64,000 nt of DNA from Acheta domesticus (Eukaryota > Arthropoda > Insecta > Orthoptera > Gryllidae): the NCBI GenBank assembly GCA_031308135.1, contig JAHLJT010008756.1:138061775-138125774 (forward strand). The letters are read 5' to 3'. Both the position numbers and the translations under genes were made by a program. Positions 44,077 through 55,513 of the stretch are shown here, one piece after another. Within the stretch, counting starts at the first letter, position 1; each line of letters starts with the position of its first letter. The notes under the pieces were generated by a model, which had not been told where the DNA came from, ran no database searches, and was given only the letters and a program-made list of their open reading frames with translations.

Positions 44077-46062
44077 TTATTTTTCTTTTTCACGATCAGT
44101 ATAGTCTCTAATTGTATAGAAACAGTTTTGCAGCAGAAAAGATTTTACTTTTAACTTAAATTTGTATACCGACTTTAATTGTTTTATGTCATCTGGCAAT
44201 GCGTTGTAAAGTAACGTACATGTATTGTATGTTGATTTCTTGTACTGAGCTGTTGATACTGACACTTGATGCACGTGATTTCTACGGCGTGTGTTGTAAT
44301 TATAAATATCAATATTGCATGAAAATATGTTCCCTCCGTTAAGTAGGTCATTTTTGACAAATAGTACAGATTCGTAAATAAATAGACAAGGCAATGGCAG
44401 GATTCCCAGCTCAATGAAAAGAGGCTTGCAGGAATCACGTGGAAGGCATTTTTTCATTATTCGAATAATTTTCTTTTGCAATCTGAAGGTCTGAATACTA
44501 CAGGATGAGCTTCCCCAGAATATTATGCCATATCTCAGGCGGGAATGCACATTTGCAAAATAAACGCAACGAGCTGCATGAAGGCTGACAGAATTTGAAA
44601 GAATTCTGAATGCATAGCATAATGAACTTAATTTAGTGTTTAATTCTGATATATGTACATTCCATTTGAGATTTGATTGAATTGAAAGACCTAAAAATTT
44701 TGTTGCCTCAACATCAGCTAATTGCATATTGTTCATTTTCAATTGAACATGCGATTTCCGATTTGAGATGCAAAAATGCATTGAAACAGTTTTTCTTTCG
44801 TTAACAATTAATTTGTTATTATTAAACCAATTTGAAACTTCTGAAATTGTACTATTTACTGTTTCTTTTTTGCAAAGAACATTCGTGTCATCAGCAAACA
44901 GAACCGTTCTTCCATTTTTAATAGACGAGGGCATATCGTTTACATATAACAGAAAGAGAATAGGACCTAAGATCGAACCTTGCGGGACCCCATGCACAAT
45001 TGGCAAAGAATTGGAAATATAAGTATGTAATGTCCTTTCCTGCCAGTATGGTATTTCTACTCTTTGAGTCCGATGTTTAAGGTAAGAAGTTATCCAATCT
45101 AGGGCAATACCACGGATTCCATACGAAGGTAATTTTGAGAGCAAGATCTTATGGTCAATAACGTCAAAAGCTTTCGAGAGATCTAAGAATATTCCAATGG
45201 GTACTTCATTTTGGTCTATTGATGAAGCAACATCTTTGAGAAAAGAAAAAATGGCAGTTTCCGTAGATTTTGATTTTCTAAAACCGTGTTGTGAGTCTGA
45301 AAACGCTCTGTTTTTCCTGAGAAATGTTTCTATTCGTAAGTAGAAAAGCCTTTCTAATATTTTTGAGAAAACTGACAAAAGAGAAATTGGCCGGTAATTT
45401 TGAATATCATTTTTGTTCCCTTTTTTAAAAAGTGGCTTAATTTTTGCTGTTTTGAAAATATCTGGAAATATTCCTGTACATAAAGAAGCATTGAAAATGT
45501 GAGTTAACGGATGTATAAAGGCAGGTGCACAAGTCTTTAATAAACAATCCGGAAATTCATCTAAACCAGATGAATATTTATTTTTTAGTTTACTGACTAT
45601 TCTGAGGATTTCGTTGGGAGAAGTTTTGGGAATAAACATCGTATCTGAAATTTTTTGGGAAGTGTAAAATGTTGAATTTTGTGATTTTAGTCCCTTCGTG
45701 AGATCAGACGCAATTCTGGAAAAGTGTTTGTTGAAGAGATTGGCAACTTTTTCCGGATTACTCGTTTCTCTTTCATTATCCTTTAAAATAACATTCTCTA
45801 CAAGGTATCGAGATGATGTGGTTGTATTTTTTACGATATCCCACATTGCTTTAGTTTTGTTACTAGCGCTCAAAATGTCCTGACTATTTTTCATTATTTT
45901 TGCCTGAACTATTACTTTTCTTAAAAGTCTTTTATATTCTCGGAAGTATATATGGAAACCGGGTGATACGTTATGATGTTTAGAAATAAAGTAAAGCGTA
46001 CGTTTGTTTTTACATTTGTCTTTCTTAATGCTATTTATTCCTCGTAGATCTTTTAAATCCTT
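44077..46062 (-). CDS. Reverse transcriptase of a 5'-truncated non-LTR retrotransposon
   Basis: The frame is open without a break from 46062 to the stop at 44077 (about 661 codons; the first in-frame ATG is at 45894). Reverse-transcriptase blocks appear in order: NYRPISLLSVFSKILE, QHGFRKSKST, GIFLDLSKAFDVIDHKIL (first catalytic Asp), HGVPQGSILGPILFLLYVND, and VLFADDTNVL with the catalytic FADD. A thumb and C-terminal region (RLRYGIIFWG...LQKKIIRIM) follow. This is the ORF2 layout of CR1/L2/Jockey-group LINEs. The upstream endonuclease domain is absent; a stop at 46063-46065 and unrelated sequence follow. It is a dead-on-arrival copy by truncation, but the uninterrupted frame suggests recent insertion. 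Confidence 0.88.
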   Translation of the reverse strand, partial: KDLKDLRGINSIKKDKCKNKRTLYFISKHHNVSPGFHIYFREYKRLLRKVIVQAKIMKNSQDILSASNKTKAMWDIVKNTTTSSRYLVENVILKDNERETSNPEKVANLFNKHFSRIASDLTKGLKSQNSTFYTSQKISDTMFIPKTSPNEILRIVSKLKNKYSSGLDEFPDCLLKTCAPAFIHPLTHIFNASLCTGIFPDIFKTAKIKPLFKKGNKNDIQNYRPISLLSVFSKILERLFYLRIETFLRKNRAFSDSQHGFRKSKSTETAIFSFLKDVASSIDQNEVPIGIFLDLSKAFDVIDHKILLSKLPSYGIRGIALDWITSYLKHRTQRVEIPYWQERTLHTYISNSLPIVHGVPQGSILGPILFLLYVNDMPSSIKNGRTVLFADDTNVLCKKETVNSTISEVSNWFNNNKLIVNERKTVSMHFCISNRKSHVQLKMNNMQLADVEATKFLGLSIQSNLKWNVHISELNTKLSSLCYAFRILSNSVSLHAARCVYFANVHSRLRYGIIFWGSSSCSIQTFRLQKKIIRIMKKCLPRDSCKPLFIELGILPLPCLFIYESVLFVKNDLLNGGNIFSCNIDIYNYNTRRRNHVHQVSVSTAQYKKSTYNTCTLLYNALPDDIKQLKSVYKFKLKVKSFLLQNCFYTIRDYTDREKEK

Positions 46063-46065
46063 TCA

Positions 46066-46671
46066 TTTACTGCCCTTTTTTCGAAGTGTTTGTAGTATTG
46101 TTGTAGTGTTTGTAGTACCAAGTGTTTGTAGTTTGGAGAATTTTGAGTTAAATCGTGAAAAATGTGTCAGATAATGCAATCCCGTCTGTATTTAAAATCG
46201 CCAACCTGAGGGCTGGAGTTAGATTCCTAGGGAATTTAAAAAAAAGTTGTTCATCGAATAGGGCAAAGATGCTCACAAAAATGTCCTGTACAAGTTATAT
46301 TTTCATTGAAATTAGTGAACTTTCGAAAATTACTTTTGCGAATCTCCTGCATTTCTTTTAGTGGATTTTTTTTCCGGATGCTGGAAGAAGATACAATTTG
46401 TGTTATAATATTACGTATCCATTACAAATCCGAGAAAGCATGTGCTGCTGTGCACTTGTCATACTTGCTGTTGCACAAGAGAATGCTTTTAGCACAATAA
46501 ACAATATTGCAAGTTCTCAAATGCGGTCGAGAACAATCTGATACCGATAAAGCTCATTGGCCTTTTTTTCGAAGAGCAACATTGCTTGCGTCATGCGACC
46601 ATTCTCAGCCCGCATCCAGCGTGGTTGCTGAGAAAAAGTGTGTTTTCTCTTGTTCATTTCCTGCGTCCATT
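46066..46671 (+). repeat. Diverged AT-rich family remnant and spacer
   Basis: GTGTTTGTAGTA is repeated imperfectly at 46085-46130. From 46160 to about 46430 landmarks such as ATTTTCATTGAAATTAGTGA and CTTTCGAAAATTAC recall the dispersed family. No exon is supported before 46672. Confidence 0.4.
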
Positions 46672-47219
46672 ATGACGATGAAGCTCGGTCTTCTTTTGTT
46701 GGCAGTTGTTTTTCGCAATATGTAAGTTTAAAGCAAAGAAAATCGCCGTCAAAATTCCAGTTCCCATTTCAGCAGATATCGATTCATTGATGCTGGGCAT
46801 TTTTCGGATGACGCGTGTAAATACTTTCTTAGTTAAAAACTCGTTAGCATGTGGGTAAATATCTATTTATTCATTTGCAAATGTGGGTTAGATATTAAAA
46901 GGAGAAATTCCATTCCCGTGTTTCATTGCGTTAATTTTTTCGTTGTTGAGAAGAAATCGTTTTTTGTTGTTGTGGTGGTGGAAAATTAATTTGTTTCGAG
47001 CACTACTCGAGGGGAAACGTCTCCCAGCTCAATAATCGTGCTTCATTAAGCTTATGGTGGAAGGGGGAGGAGAGGGCGGGGCGGACCTGCAGCGCAGCTG
47101 TGCACGAGAGTTGCGCTGCTTGTCTTAATTGCCTGTTGTATGCTCCGACGGTTCGACAGTCTTCGAGTTGGGCTAGTTGAACTGTTTCAGTAGCAAACCG
47201 GTGGTGCCACAAGAGCGCA
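46672..47219. other. Unassigned stretch with one possible signal-peptide exon
   Basis: An ATG at 46672 starts MTMKLGLLLLAVVFRN and runs to a strong GTAAGT donor at 46722. The rest is non-coding by eye, with a G-rich patch near 47060-47090. Confidence 0.25.
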
Positions 47220-47460
47220 TACTTTCTCGCACTGTTTCTAACTTTCCTCCAAAATTCATATCCCTCGTTCGCTTTAAAAGAACTCGAGGCCTTCGAAACA
47301 GATATTTTGATTTTGGGGCATCCCTTACGCGAAGCCTCAACTTGAACAAAAATGGTTCCAAATTTTTTGATTGAACTTTGTCCTCCTATAGTGTAAAGGT
47401 CGCTTAAAACAATGGCGCTGTTCTCATTTTTGTTGAAATCTCTGATTTTGCTTATCTGCC
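47220..47460 (+). repeat. AT-rich dispersed family copy
   Basis: TTTCCTCCAAAATTCATATC, AACTCGAGGCCTTCGAAACAG and GATATTTTGATTTTGGGGC follow in the usual order. Fragmentary. Confidence 0.6.
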
Positions 47461-48267
47461 ATTTGCTCGTGGGGTAGTGTCAAGAAGTTCAAGAAGGTCA
47501 TGTTCTTGGTGTAGCGGGAGCAAGCGTGTGTATTACGTTAGGGTTAGCAAAGCGAAGGTAGTCTGGCGTTTGTACTTTCACAAAAACATTTCACTGATTA
47601 TAAGTGGTGCATTAAGTTTTTAAGTTGAGGTGGACAAGAGGATTTCTTTGCCATAGTTATCTTCAGCATACGTGTTTAGATCTTGGTAAATATAAAACAT
47701 TTCAATTACATTTCAGAACTATGTGCAACTCTTCTTTTCCCTGTGAATAGTAATTGTGTAGAATTTGTGAACTCCTTAATTTCATTAGTCTTCGAAACTT
47801 CATGCTGAAGGACATGAAAGAATGTTATGGGGCTTCTTTATTTCCGAATAGTGACTTGGTAAAAATTTTTTCTGACTTCTACAGTGATATCCCATAAATC
47901 TAATTTTCGGCGTGCATCCTTAGATGCTTATCTCAATTTTCCAAGCCATTTTTCAGCCACATTGATTCTTATTGCTGAGATTTTTTCTGCATAACTCCAT
48001 TCTGTTGTAGATGTTTACAATATCATACACTGTAAAAAAAATTGAGTAATTGTTGTAATAACATTAAGGGGAGGAAAAGTCGGTGTGCTGCGCGTTTCTG
48101 CTGGTTGTAAAAGGAACGTTCATTCATTATTGGATTAACGTTGGATAAGAAATGGGATATTAATATTTGCTCCTTGTTCAGGTATGTTATTTATTGAAAT
48201 TAAGAGTTTCAATTTAAGAGTTTACATACCTATATAAAGTAATTTTCTATTGGTCGTAAAGGTTTGG
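47461..48267. other. Non-coding stretch, nothing recognised
   Basis: AT-rich sequence without an exon or repeat boundary that I can support. Confidence 0.35.
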
Positions 48268-48785
48268 TTTTGATTGATTTGTGATTCCGGGCGCGTCAAC
48301 TTGGAAGGTCATTAATCCCGTAAGTGCAGTACATTTTTCGGAAGTTGGCGTTATCTTCCCCCGCTGGACGATGAGGCCTCCCTGACGGCTGGCGTGGTTT
48401 TCCCCAACCAGCTATCTCCCACCAGCGGGGCACCGCCTCATCCGGGACTTGCTCTACGTACCTGACCGGTCTCTCGGCATGCGTGGTAGTGTAGTGTAAG
48501 TAAGGGGAGAGGATAGGACAAGGAAGGGTAAAGGAAAGATCGCGCGCGGTCCGTTTGTTAAGGTGCTGCTCCGGAATTCGCCTAGTGTTGATCGGAGAAA
48601 CCACAGAAAGCTACCATTCAGAGCAGTCGACCGCCAGATTTCTCTTCCAGACAGCGACTGAAACGGCTCTAGATATGCGTGTAGTGTAAAATCCTGCCAT
48701 CTTTGGGAGTGTAACCCTACGACCTCCCGGTCAGAGGCACTGCAGCGACATCGGTTGATGCCTTGAGCCACCGCTCGCCGTTGTA
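48268..48785 (-). mobile_element. SINE family 2, longest copy with tRNA-like head
   Basis: On the minus strand it begins near 48785 with a tRNA-like head. A box A-like TGGCTCAAGGC lies near 48760-48770 and a box B-like GGTTACACTCC near 48705-48715. The body is shared with 4231-4483 (same orientation), 54570-54890 and 57065-57515 (opposite). The other copies lack the head, as expected from 5' truncation during reverse transcription. Confidence 0.65.
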
Positions 48786-49325
48786 CAGCTTTGGAAGGCC
48801 CCATTGTTTTTAATTAGCTTGTCCATTGAACCCATTAAGTTTCGTGTGATAATTTGAATTCGCCCAAAGATGTTATCGGCTCCGCTTATCGCGTGGTTGC
48901 GCGGTTCGAAGTGCAAAGAGCGTGCAGACGCGCCGGGGAACCGCCGTGCGCGGGCGCGGGCGCTGAGGGAGATCGAGAGGGCGTCGTCTAAGAGTCTACA
49001 GGCGGCTCCCACGCATTCGGCATTCGTCGAGCAGCGAGCTACTGCTCGCCCAATCCCGGCCGGCCGACGTGCTCGGCGAATGATCGCTTCTTTTGACGTG
49101 TCCGAAAGACGGACACGCGGTGGGTGGGCCGAGCACGGAACGTTCGACGCTCGGCAAAGAGCAAACAACTCATCCTTACCACTCGGGTTTCGACGAGCTG
49201 TTCTTGTCTTCTCGCCGAATACCGAATGTGTGCAGCCGCCTTGGAGGAAATATCTGTGAAAGTGCTTTTCTGGCGATTTGGGGAGATTGGAACCAACCAG
49301 ATGGGAACCAACGTTACCATCTAGC
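48786..49325. other. CpG-rich patch without a clear gene
   Basis: Moderately GC-rich, with open frames on both strands that show no domain. GACGTGTCCGAAAGACGGACACG at 49095-49117 includes a short palindrome. It could be a promoter-like island. Confidence 0.35.
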
Positions 49326-51569
49326 CTGATCTTAGGACAACTAATTTGTTAAATGGATCTAATCGAATTAACGTCCGCTTGCCTCGGACTGCACAGGCGA
49401 TGGTAAATTTTTTGGAAATATCCCGCAGATTTGCATGGCGAACAGAGACCTTTCTCAGTTCCCAGAGGCGAAACGAGGATTTTTCTGGAGGGTGAATAGG
49501 GGGTGTCTAGCCGACTTGGAACTTTCTTACGAAGGCCATTAATTTATGTGGAATTAGGAATTTATTTTTATCTCCTAATTTGTTGTTATTTATAATGTAT
49601 TCAAATGAGGTATCGAATAACTTGGGTTACTACAGATACTTAGGGATAGCTGCGTGAGTGTTAGTAAAAGCAGCCATCGGCTTCTGAATGGAAGCGGGGT
49701 CTGACCCCCCCCCCTTGCACCCCGCCAGTTGTCCATTCTGTGGTCAAAGGGTACAAGTTCTTGAGTCAAAAATCATAGTTTGGAGAAAAGAAGGGCGAGA
49801 TTATTAAGCCAACGCTTGTTCTTGTGCTCAACGCCATTTTCCAATGCTTTTTTTTCTCGCTAAGGAGGGATTATTTGAATTAGGTCGTTTTACTAAAATA
49901 AACTATAGATATTTAACTCGTAGTTTCCATACTTAACCCAATTTCGCCAAAAGTTGACTCAAGAACCTTTACTCCGTGACCACAGCATTGAGAGTTCCGT
50001 GGGAGTAGATGTGTAGGGCGAGGCGGCGGCGGCGGCGTCGCGTCGCCGCGAAGCGCCGGGAGGGTGTGTGGCCGCATCGCGTGATCCTCGCGATTTCTTC
50101 ATGATTCATCTGCCGAGCTCTCTTCTGTTTAATCGGCGGTTTTTTTCTCTTCCAGATACGGAGAAGTACAGCTATCGCGAGATATGTCATAATGAAGGCT
50201 AAGGAAGCCTGATGCTTTTTGGTATCGGAATGTTGTCATTGGGCGATTTTGTGCTTGCCTTATAATATCGGAATAGTGTTTGAGTATTCAGGACGAAGAG
50301 GCTGTGTGCGTTTTTTGGTTGATTACTATTTAGATTAGTCTAGACATTACGCTGTTTTTTTTCAATGCTCAATTCAATGCTTCAACTCAGTGAATTCAAT
50401 GCACTGTTTTATAGAAGAAACTTTTCTTTGAAAGAGAAGTTCGAGCCAAATTCATTTCAGTTCTTGGTAGAGCCAACATGCGATGTATAAATAGGGATGT
50501 AAGGATAGGATGACATTGAACATTTAATTACTAGGGAGATACCTGCGGAGGTAGTATTTACACGTGTGTAAAGAGATAAGATTAAAGAAAATGTATTCGC
50601 ATGCGTCTTTTCCCCATGAAAACATCCGTCAAATAGTAGTACCGAATATTATTGAAGCACATCTGGAAATGAAAACATCCTTCACATGCAGAGTACACAT
50701 AGCGAAAATTAAATTAATTACGTGTATTTAGTGTTAATGCCCGGCGAAAATAAGTTTTCCTACAGATCACAACACGATTTTCAATGCAATTCATCCTGTA
50801 TGTACTCGCAGTCCTGTTTTTGTCACCCCCCTTAGGCGCGTATTATTTTACTGCCATTATTGATGTTGGAGAAGAGCTGAATCGAGAGTCGAGAGGTCGT
50901 GCTTTCGAGTTTGCCTCCTTGTGGTGCGTGGGAGTGGGTGGGCTCGGAAGGCGGGATTCCATGGGCGTGTGCAGAGGACAATCGTACAATTTTTACACAT
51001 TCGACGTACCAACGTTAAATTAAATTTCGTGTTGAACAAAAAGAAAGTGAGCCTGCTACTGGTCCGACGTTTCAGGGATTCATATCTGGTATCGCCCGAG
51101 CCTCGTTCGGCCGTCGAATCATTACCAGACCAGTTTTCAAAGCGAGATTGAACACCGTTCCCAAACGCAGGCCCGGGTTCATACGGAGCGGCCGCAAATT
51201 TCATAAGAACGCCCAGAATGCTCGAACAAAAGAATGTAAATTGAAAATCCAGGAAGGGAAAAGTAGTGGAGAAGGCAAGCAAACGCCACTTACTCTCTCG
51301 TTCACGAGAAAGGCTGCTAGAGACTGACCAAGGAAATCTGCTTGGAGTAAGCGCTCGAGAAATAGGCGGTTCGCTATTCTCGCATCCAGTAACCCGTGTT
51401 GCAAGCAGATAATAGGGCGGTTTTGCACGGCAAAGCGTTGCAGAAATCGACAGAACTATCGAACTTAAGAGCTGTTCGCGTTTCGAGGTTGCATTCGAAT
51501 GCTGTACGATAGGCCGTGAAAAAACTTCATAAAACTGACAGAAACATTCCTTCAAACGGGAGCTATCGT
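49326..51569. other. Long stretch without a supported gene
   Basis: No exon could be supported. A minus-strand frame is open over 51555-50857 but has no ATG start and no domain. A plus-strand ATG at 50784 begins a signal-peptide-like stretch (MQFILYVLAVLFLSPPLGA) but leads nowhere recognisable. A GGC triplet patch lies near 50020-50050. Confidence 0.35.
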
Positions 51570-51800
51570 TCAGGGTCTGTCTTCGCAGAGATGAGCAATC
51601 GGATCAATATACTGCGTTCATCGCTCTTCCCTCAACTCATCATACGAGTCTACCCGCACGAGTCCCTTTTGACCTTACGTGCGGGCGCGAAGCGCGGGGA
51701 CAGGCAGCGTTACAAATTCATGGGATTTCTGGGAACAGGTGATGCCCTTTTCACCTTCTCTCGCCTGTTCCCAAGAGAAATGCAGGACCCGTCGCCCGAG
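51570..51800 (+). repeat. Dispersed repeat, partner of 262-505
   Basis: Matches the minus strand of 262-505 and keeps the same reading frame open (RYKFMGFLGTGDAL). At its right side GGCGATTTTCTCCAAATCC (about 51837) resembles a piece of the AT-rich dispersed family. Confidence 0.6.
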
Positions 51801-52087
51801 TGGCTGTCTCCGTATCGCTAGAGCCCAAACTGTTGAGGCGATTTTCTCCAAATCCACAGCCTCTGACACTTGGAGGTATTAAAACAGAGGCGCTCGATTG
51901 ATCTGGCTGGCGGATGAATACATTTGGCTCGGCGATGCGGTCTTCATCGACGCCCAACGGTTTTAGAACCTCTCAGAAACGTCTACTGGCCTCAGCAAAG
52001 CGACACGATGCACGCAGTACTATCCCTTCCCCGAAGGCGGTGGACTAGGAAGGTGGTCCTATTAGTGGTAGGCGAAGTTGTTTATTG

Positions 52088-52128
52088 TTCTTATTGTTAT
52101 TATTATTACTATTATTATTATTATTATT
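52088..52128. repeat. TTA/ATT microsatellite
   Basis: About 40 bp of imperfect TAT/TTA trinucleotide repeat. Confidence 0.8.
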
Positions 52129-52195
52129 CCCCTGATTCACGAATAAAGATGTTATGCGTGGTTGTAAAGTCTTACTCCGGGTTGTAACCAGCTCT

Positions 52196-52800
52196 CTAAG
52201 GAGCAGATCTAGGGACTGTCGGTGCCTCTAAAATACTTTGTGGGCTGTTCCAAATAAAGCAATTTCTTGCACTTAAGTCTTTTGAATGACCTGGGAGTTT
52301 AGCCAAGTTCTTGCACAAAGTTTGCGGAACAAATCCCAGAGCTCCGATAACTATCGGGGCGACCTGTGCTTTTACGCCCAACATTCGGCTGATTTCGGTT
52401 TCCAAACTCTGGTATTTAAGAAGTTTCTCTACCTCCTTGGTAACGACACGGCACATCAAATTCTCCAAGCAAGTTTTTTCTCTAAATACCGGATAACAAT
52501 ATCGAGTTTTGTTGCCGCTGTTGTGTGATCAGTTTGAATTTGTTGGTTAATATTATTGTACAATAATGTACACAGTCCAACAGACGTAACCGGTTTCGGT
52601 AAGTGTTCGTACCACTTGGAGCATGTGTTTGGAACTTCGAGGGCGGTATAGATGTGCCAATGGAAGTCACTACATACCATGTCGTGTATTTTAAAATATA
52701 CGATCTTTACTAGAATTGCACATGATAAGACGATATGATTGATGGTTTCTACCTATTCCTGGCAAATTCGGCATTTATCATCTTGGGGAATTTTGAGCAC
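52196..52800 (-). pseudogene. Decayed 3' end of a LINE ORF2
   Basis: Minus-strand translation gives a CRICQE-like zinc-knuckle remnant, ETINHIVLSCAILVK, FHWHIYTALEVPNT, CSKWYEHLPKPVTS, DIVIRYLEKKLAWRI and, after a frame change near 52460, VEKLLKYQSLE and APIVIGALGFVPQTL. This order is the well-known C-terminal region of a widespread animal non-LTR retrotransposon ORF2. At least two frame breaks and stops make it inactive. No reverse-transcriptase core is present. Confidence 0.7.
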
Positions 52801-53924
52801 TGCTTTATCATAAATGAAGTGTTCTCCACTCTTGATTTTGGGCAACTATTTTATAGAACGTCTTCCGATTCTGGCTTCATTGTTCCCCTTTTAAGCCACA
52901 TACAATCCAATATTTTTTTTATTAATTTTTGCTAAACCGCTCGTTTTCATCGGCATTCATAATTCAACTTGTATATGCGTTAGGGCAGAGATTTCAGACT
53001 TTAAGAAAATGTGCATGGATTACACTTCTCCTCACAGTACCATACCGTTTAACTGTTTTTGACGATGAATAAATAAATAAATAAATAGATAAACTATCCT
53101 GCAACGCGGACTTGCATGACTGCTTTGTCTTTTGAGCTCTGGCTCGGAACGACGCTGGTGAGTCGTCGATTTCGCGCAGATTGTTGTATTCTGTGAACGA
53201 TTCCGCGGAGCGGAAAGCCTCGCCCTACTTCTTTCCAGCAGATTCTCGCGAGAAAACATTTTTCCTATGAGCCACTTTAATAATTATGGATACAGTTGTT
53301 TCATCTGCACACTTCCTTCGAGAAAGTCTGAGCGAGACGCCCTGAAACCCATGACCGCACTTCCGAAACCAACCTTAGTATTGCGTGAAGTGGAGGAGGC
53401 TGTGATGAATGAATGCTGTGTGGTTTTCTACGTCTCCGGAATAGTAGGAAACCTGCCTTGTTTTTAATCACCCTTATACAATTTTAAGGAGATGTATTGT
53501 TGGTGTATGCTAAATTGATTGTTATGGGTTTTCGGGTTAATGACTCGCAGTTTTCCGCATCTTGTGTTTTCTCTTCTACTGCCTTTGACGAGGCACCGCC
53601 ACTGTAAGACGGTCGCTGTGGCGATGCGACATCGGCGACTATATTTTTAAAGCATCGATATTGTTTATAGATACGTCCAGGTTTTAAATGTAAATCTATT
53701 AAAGCAGATATTTTTAACATCGATGCTTTACGTTTTCGATTCTTGTATTTGGGAATGGAAAAATTGCCATAATATCAATTTTGTAAAAGTTAACATACGA
53801 AATCACTAGAAATTTTGTGTTCAAACAAATGAACTCAGTCCGTTGGATGAAGGTAAAACAGTCTTGCGAAATGACCCCCGACGCCCTGGTGTTTACTACG
53901 TATTTCCTCGTACTAGGAGAGGAA
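52801..53924. other. Non-coding stretch, nothing firm
   Basis: An AAAT run at 53065-53090 follows CTGTTTTTGACGATG, resembling retroposon tails near 5690 and 43630. No exon supported. Confidence 0.35.
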
Positions 53925-54283
53925 TTGAATTGATGCCTTATTTTACGTGGCGAGACTCAGGTCATGAGGCCTAATCTTCCGTCTGATCACGCAAATTTCG
54001 CTACGCTCCTTTGACGAACTAGCGGAGAAAGAAACTATTCCATGAAGGCGACGAAACAGGCGATTTTTTTTAAATTTTGCTCAGAGGCTTCATTTAAGCT
54101 TGAGGATCTTTTACATGCAGTAAATCTACTAACATGGGACAGCCGGCTTTACTTCCCCTCCGAAGGAAGGCGTACGAAGGATTTTTTTCGCCTTTAAAAA
54201 TCCACGGCTTCGATCGATTTGTACCCGCGAACTTGGGTATAACAGTCCGATACGCTAAACGTTACACCACCGCCGCCGCCGCC
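53925..54283 (-). mobile_element. tRNA-derived SINE (family 1), second copy
   Basis: Collinear with 1026-1371 over its whole length. Landmarks include GAACTAGCGGAGAAAGAA, GAGGATCTTTTACATGCAGT and GGACAGCCGGCTTTACTTCC. The head near 54250-54283 has mutated box A and box B, ending in a CCGCCG run. Same orientation as the first copy. Confidence 0.75.
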
Positions 54284-54569
54284 ACAAAAGGAGGTGAACA
54301 CACACGCCGTTGGGGGGCGGCGTCACCTTTCTTCTGTTATCTGGGGAATGAACCTTTGAGGTGACTGTGGGCGCTCAGGCTCTCTGGTTCAGGTTGTTAA
54401 TTCTTGTTATTATTTTCAACGCTGTTTTGAGTTGCGTCTTAATTAGAAATTAATGCACACAGGCACTGACGAATGTACTGGCTTACGTGGCTACGTACAT
54501 CAGTTGAGTCCCAACGGTGCCGGGATTTTTGTCACTACTACATAGCTAGGTCTAAATCAGTCGTCGGAG
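54284..54569. other. Spacer between two SINEs
   Basis: No feature recognised. Confidence 0.3.
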
Positions 54570-54890
54570 AGTTCTAGCAGCTGGCTGCTCTGATCGGTGA
54601 TTGTCCGTGGTTTCGCCAATAAACGTGAGGCGAATGCCATAGCAGGACCCTAACAAACGGGCCACGGAGAAGGCGCGATCTTTCCTTCCTCTTCCTTGTG
54701 TCCTTACCCCTTACACACACACTAACACGCACTACATTGCCACACATGCCGGGAGACCGGTCGGGAGCTTAGAGCTCGTCTCGGCTGGAGCGGTGCCCCG
54801 CTGATGGAGATTGTAACAAAAAGTGCACTACACTTACGTGCCTTATGACCTTAGCTAGTTGATGCGCCCGGAATTCCTAATCCGTCCGCC
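54570..54890 (+). mobile_element. SINE family 2, 5'-truncated copy
   Basis: GCTGGCTGCTCTGATCGGTG, GTCCGTGGTTTCGCC, a CA-rich stretch at 54713-54735, GCCGGGAGACCGGTCGGGAG and GATGCGCCCGGAATTCC follow the order of the 48268-48785 copy read on its minus strand. Confidence 0.7.
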
Positions 54891-55367
54891 AATAAAAAAG
54901 ATTGTTGCGGACGAATGCAAAGTTAAGCTGTTATCAAAGCGACTTTACAACGTGGAAGTGCAAACCGCGCCGGGAGGGGGTGGGGTGGGGTGGGGCGGGC
55001 GATAAGCGCGGCCAGTGATAACCGCGTGCTTCGTCCATTCCGTCGTCGTGCCGACGCCGTGCCGCCGATACAGGAGGCACCCTCCGGCTGATTTGCGAGG
55101 CCGCGACGTGCCGCAGGGGGGTGCAATCACGTGATGCTTCTGCAACAACGCGACGAGCGCCTTAGGAAAGCAAGCTGTTGAAGAAGAAAAATTCTGGTTG
55201 ACCCACACACCCTCAGCAGACGTGTACGATATATTGGTTTTCATTTATAATTTAATTACGGACGTTGTATAACGTAGAGTGAGTGGTAAGAGTTTGTGAA
55301 TTACATATGAAAACCGGATGACCTAAGCAAGGTGGGTCAAAAAACTGCCGTGGGAGTTTTCGCATTA
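54891..55367. other. Spacer with a GC-rich patch, no gene
   Basis: A G-rich patch at 54973-55010 and CpG-rich DNA to 55110. No exon supported. Confidence 0.3.
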
Positions 55368-55513
55368 GGGGCCGTCCATAAATTACGTAACGCAAATTTT
55401 CGAGTATTTTCAATACCCCTCTCCCCCTTGTAACGCACTTCCGTATCTCTAGGTAACGCTGCCTCAGACTCCCTTCCTCGCCCTTTAGCGTTACGTAATT
55501 TATTGATGATCGC
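55368..55513. mobile_element. MITE with ATAAATTACGTAACGC ends
   Basis: GGGGCCGTCCATAAATTACG at the left and the complement of GCGTTACGTAATTTAT at the right form inverted ends of a 146-bp element. The motif GTCCATAAATTACGTAACG is found in many arthropod genomes in short non-coding elements. Target duplication was not resolved. Confidence 0.7.

Noticed and set aside
50784..51023. Signal-peptide-like open frame MQFILYVLAVLF
   Set aside because: No continuation, donor or similarity supports a gene.
50857..51555. 232-codon minus-strand open frame
   Set aside because: It lacks an ATG at its start, has no domain and sits in moderately GC-rich DNA where stops are rarer.
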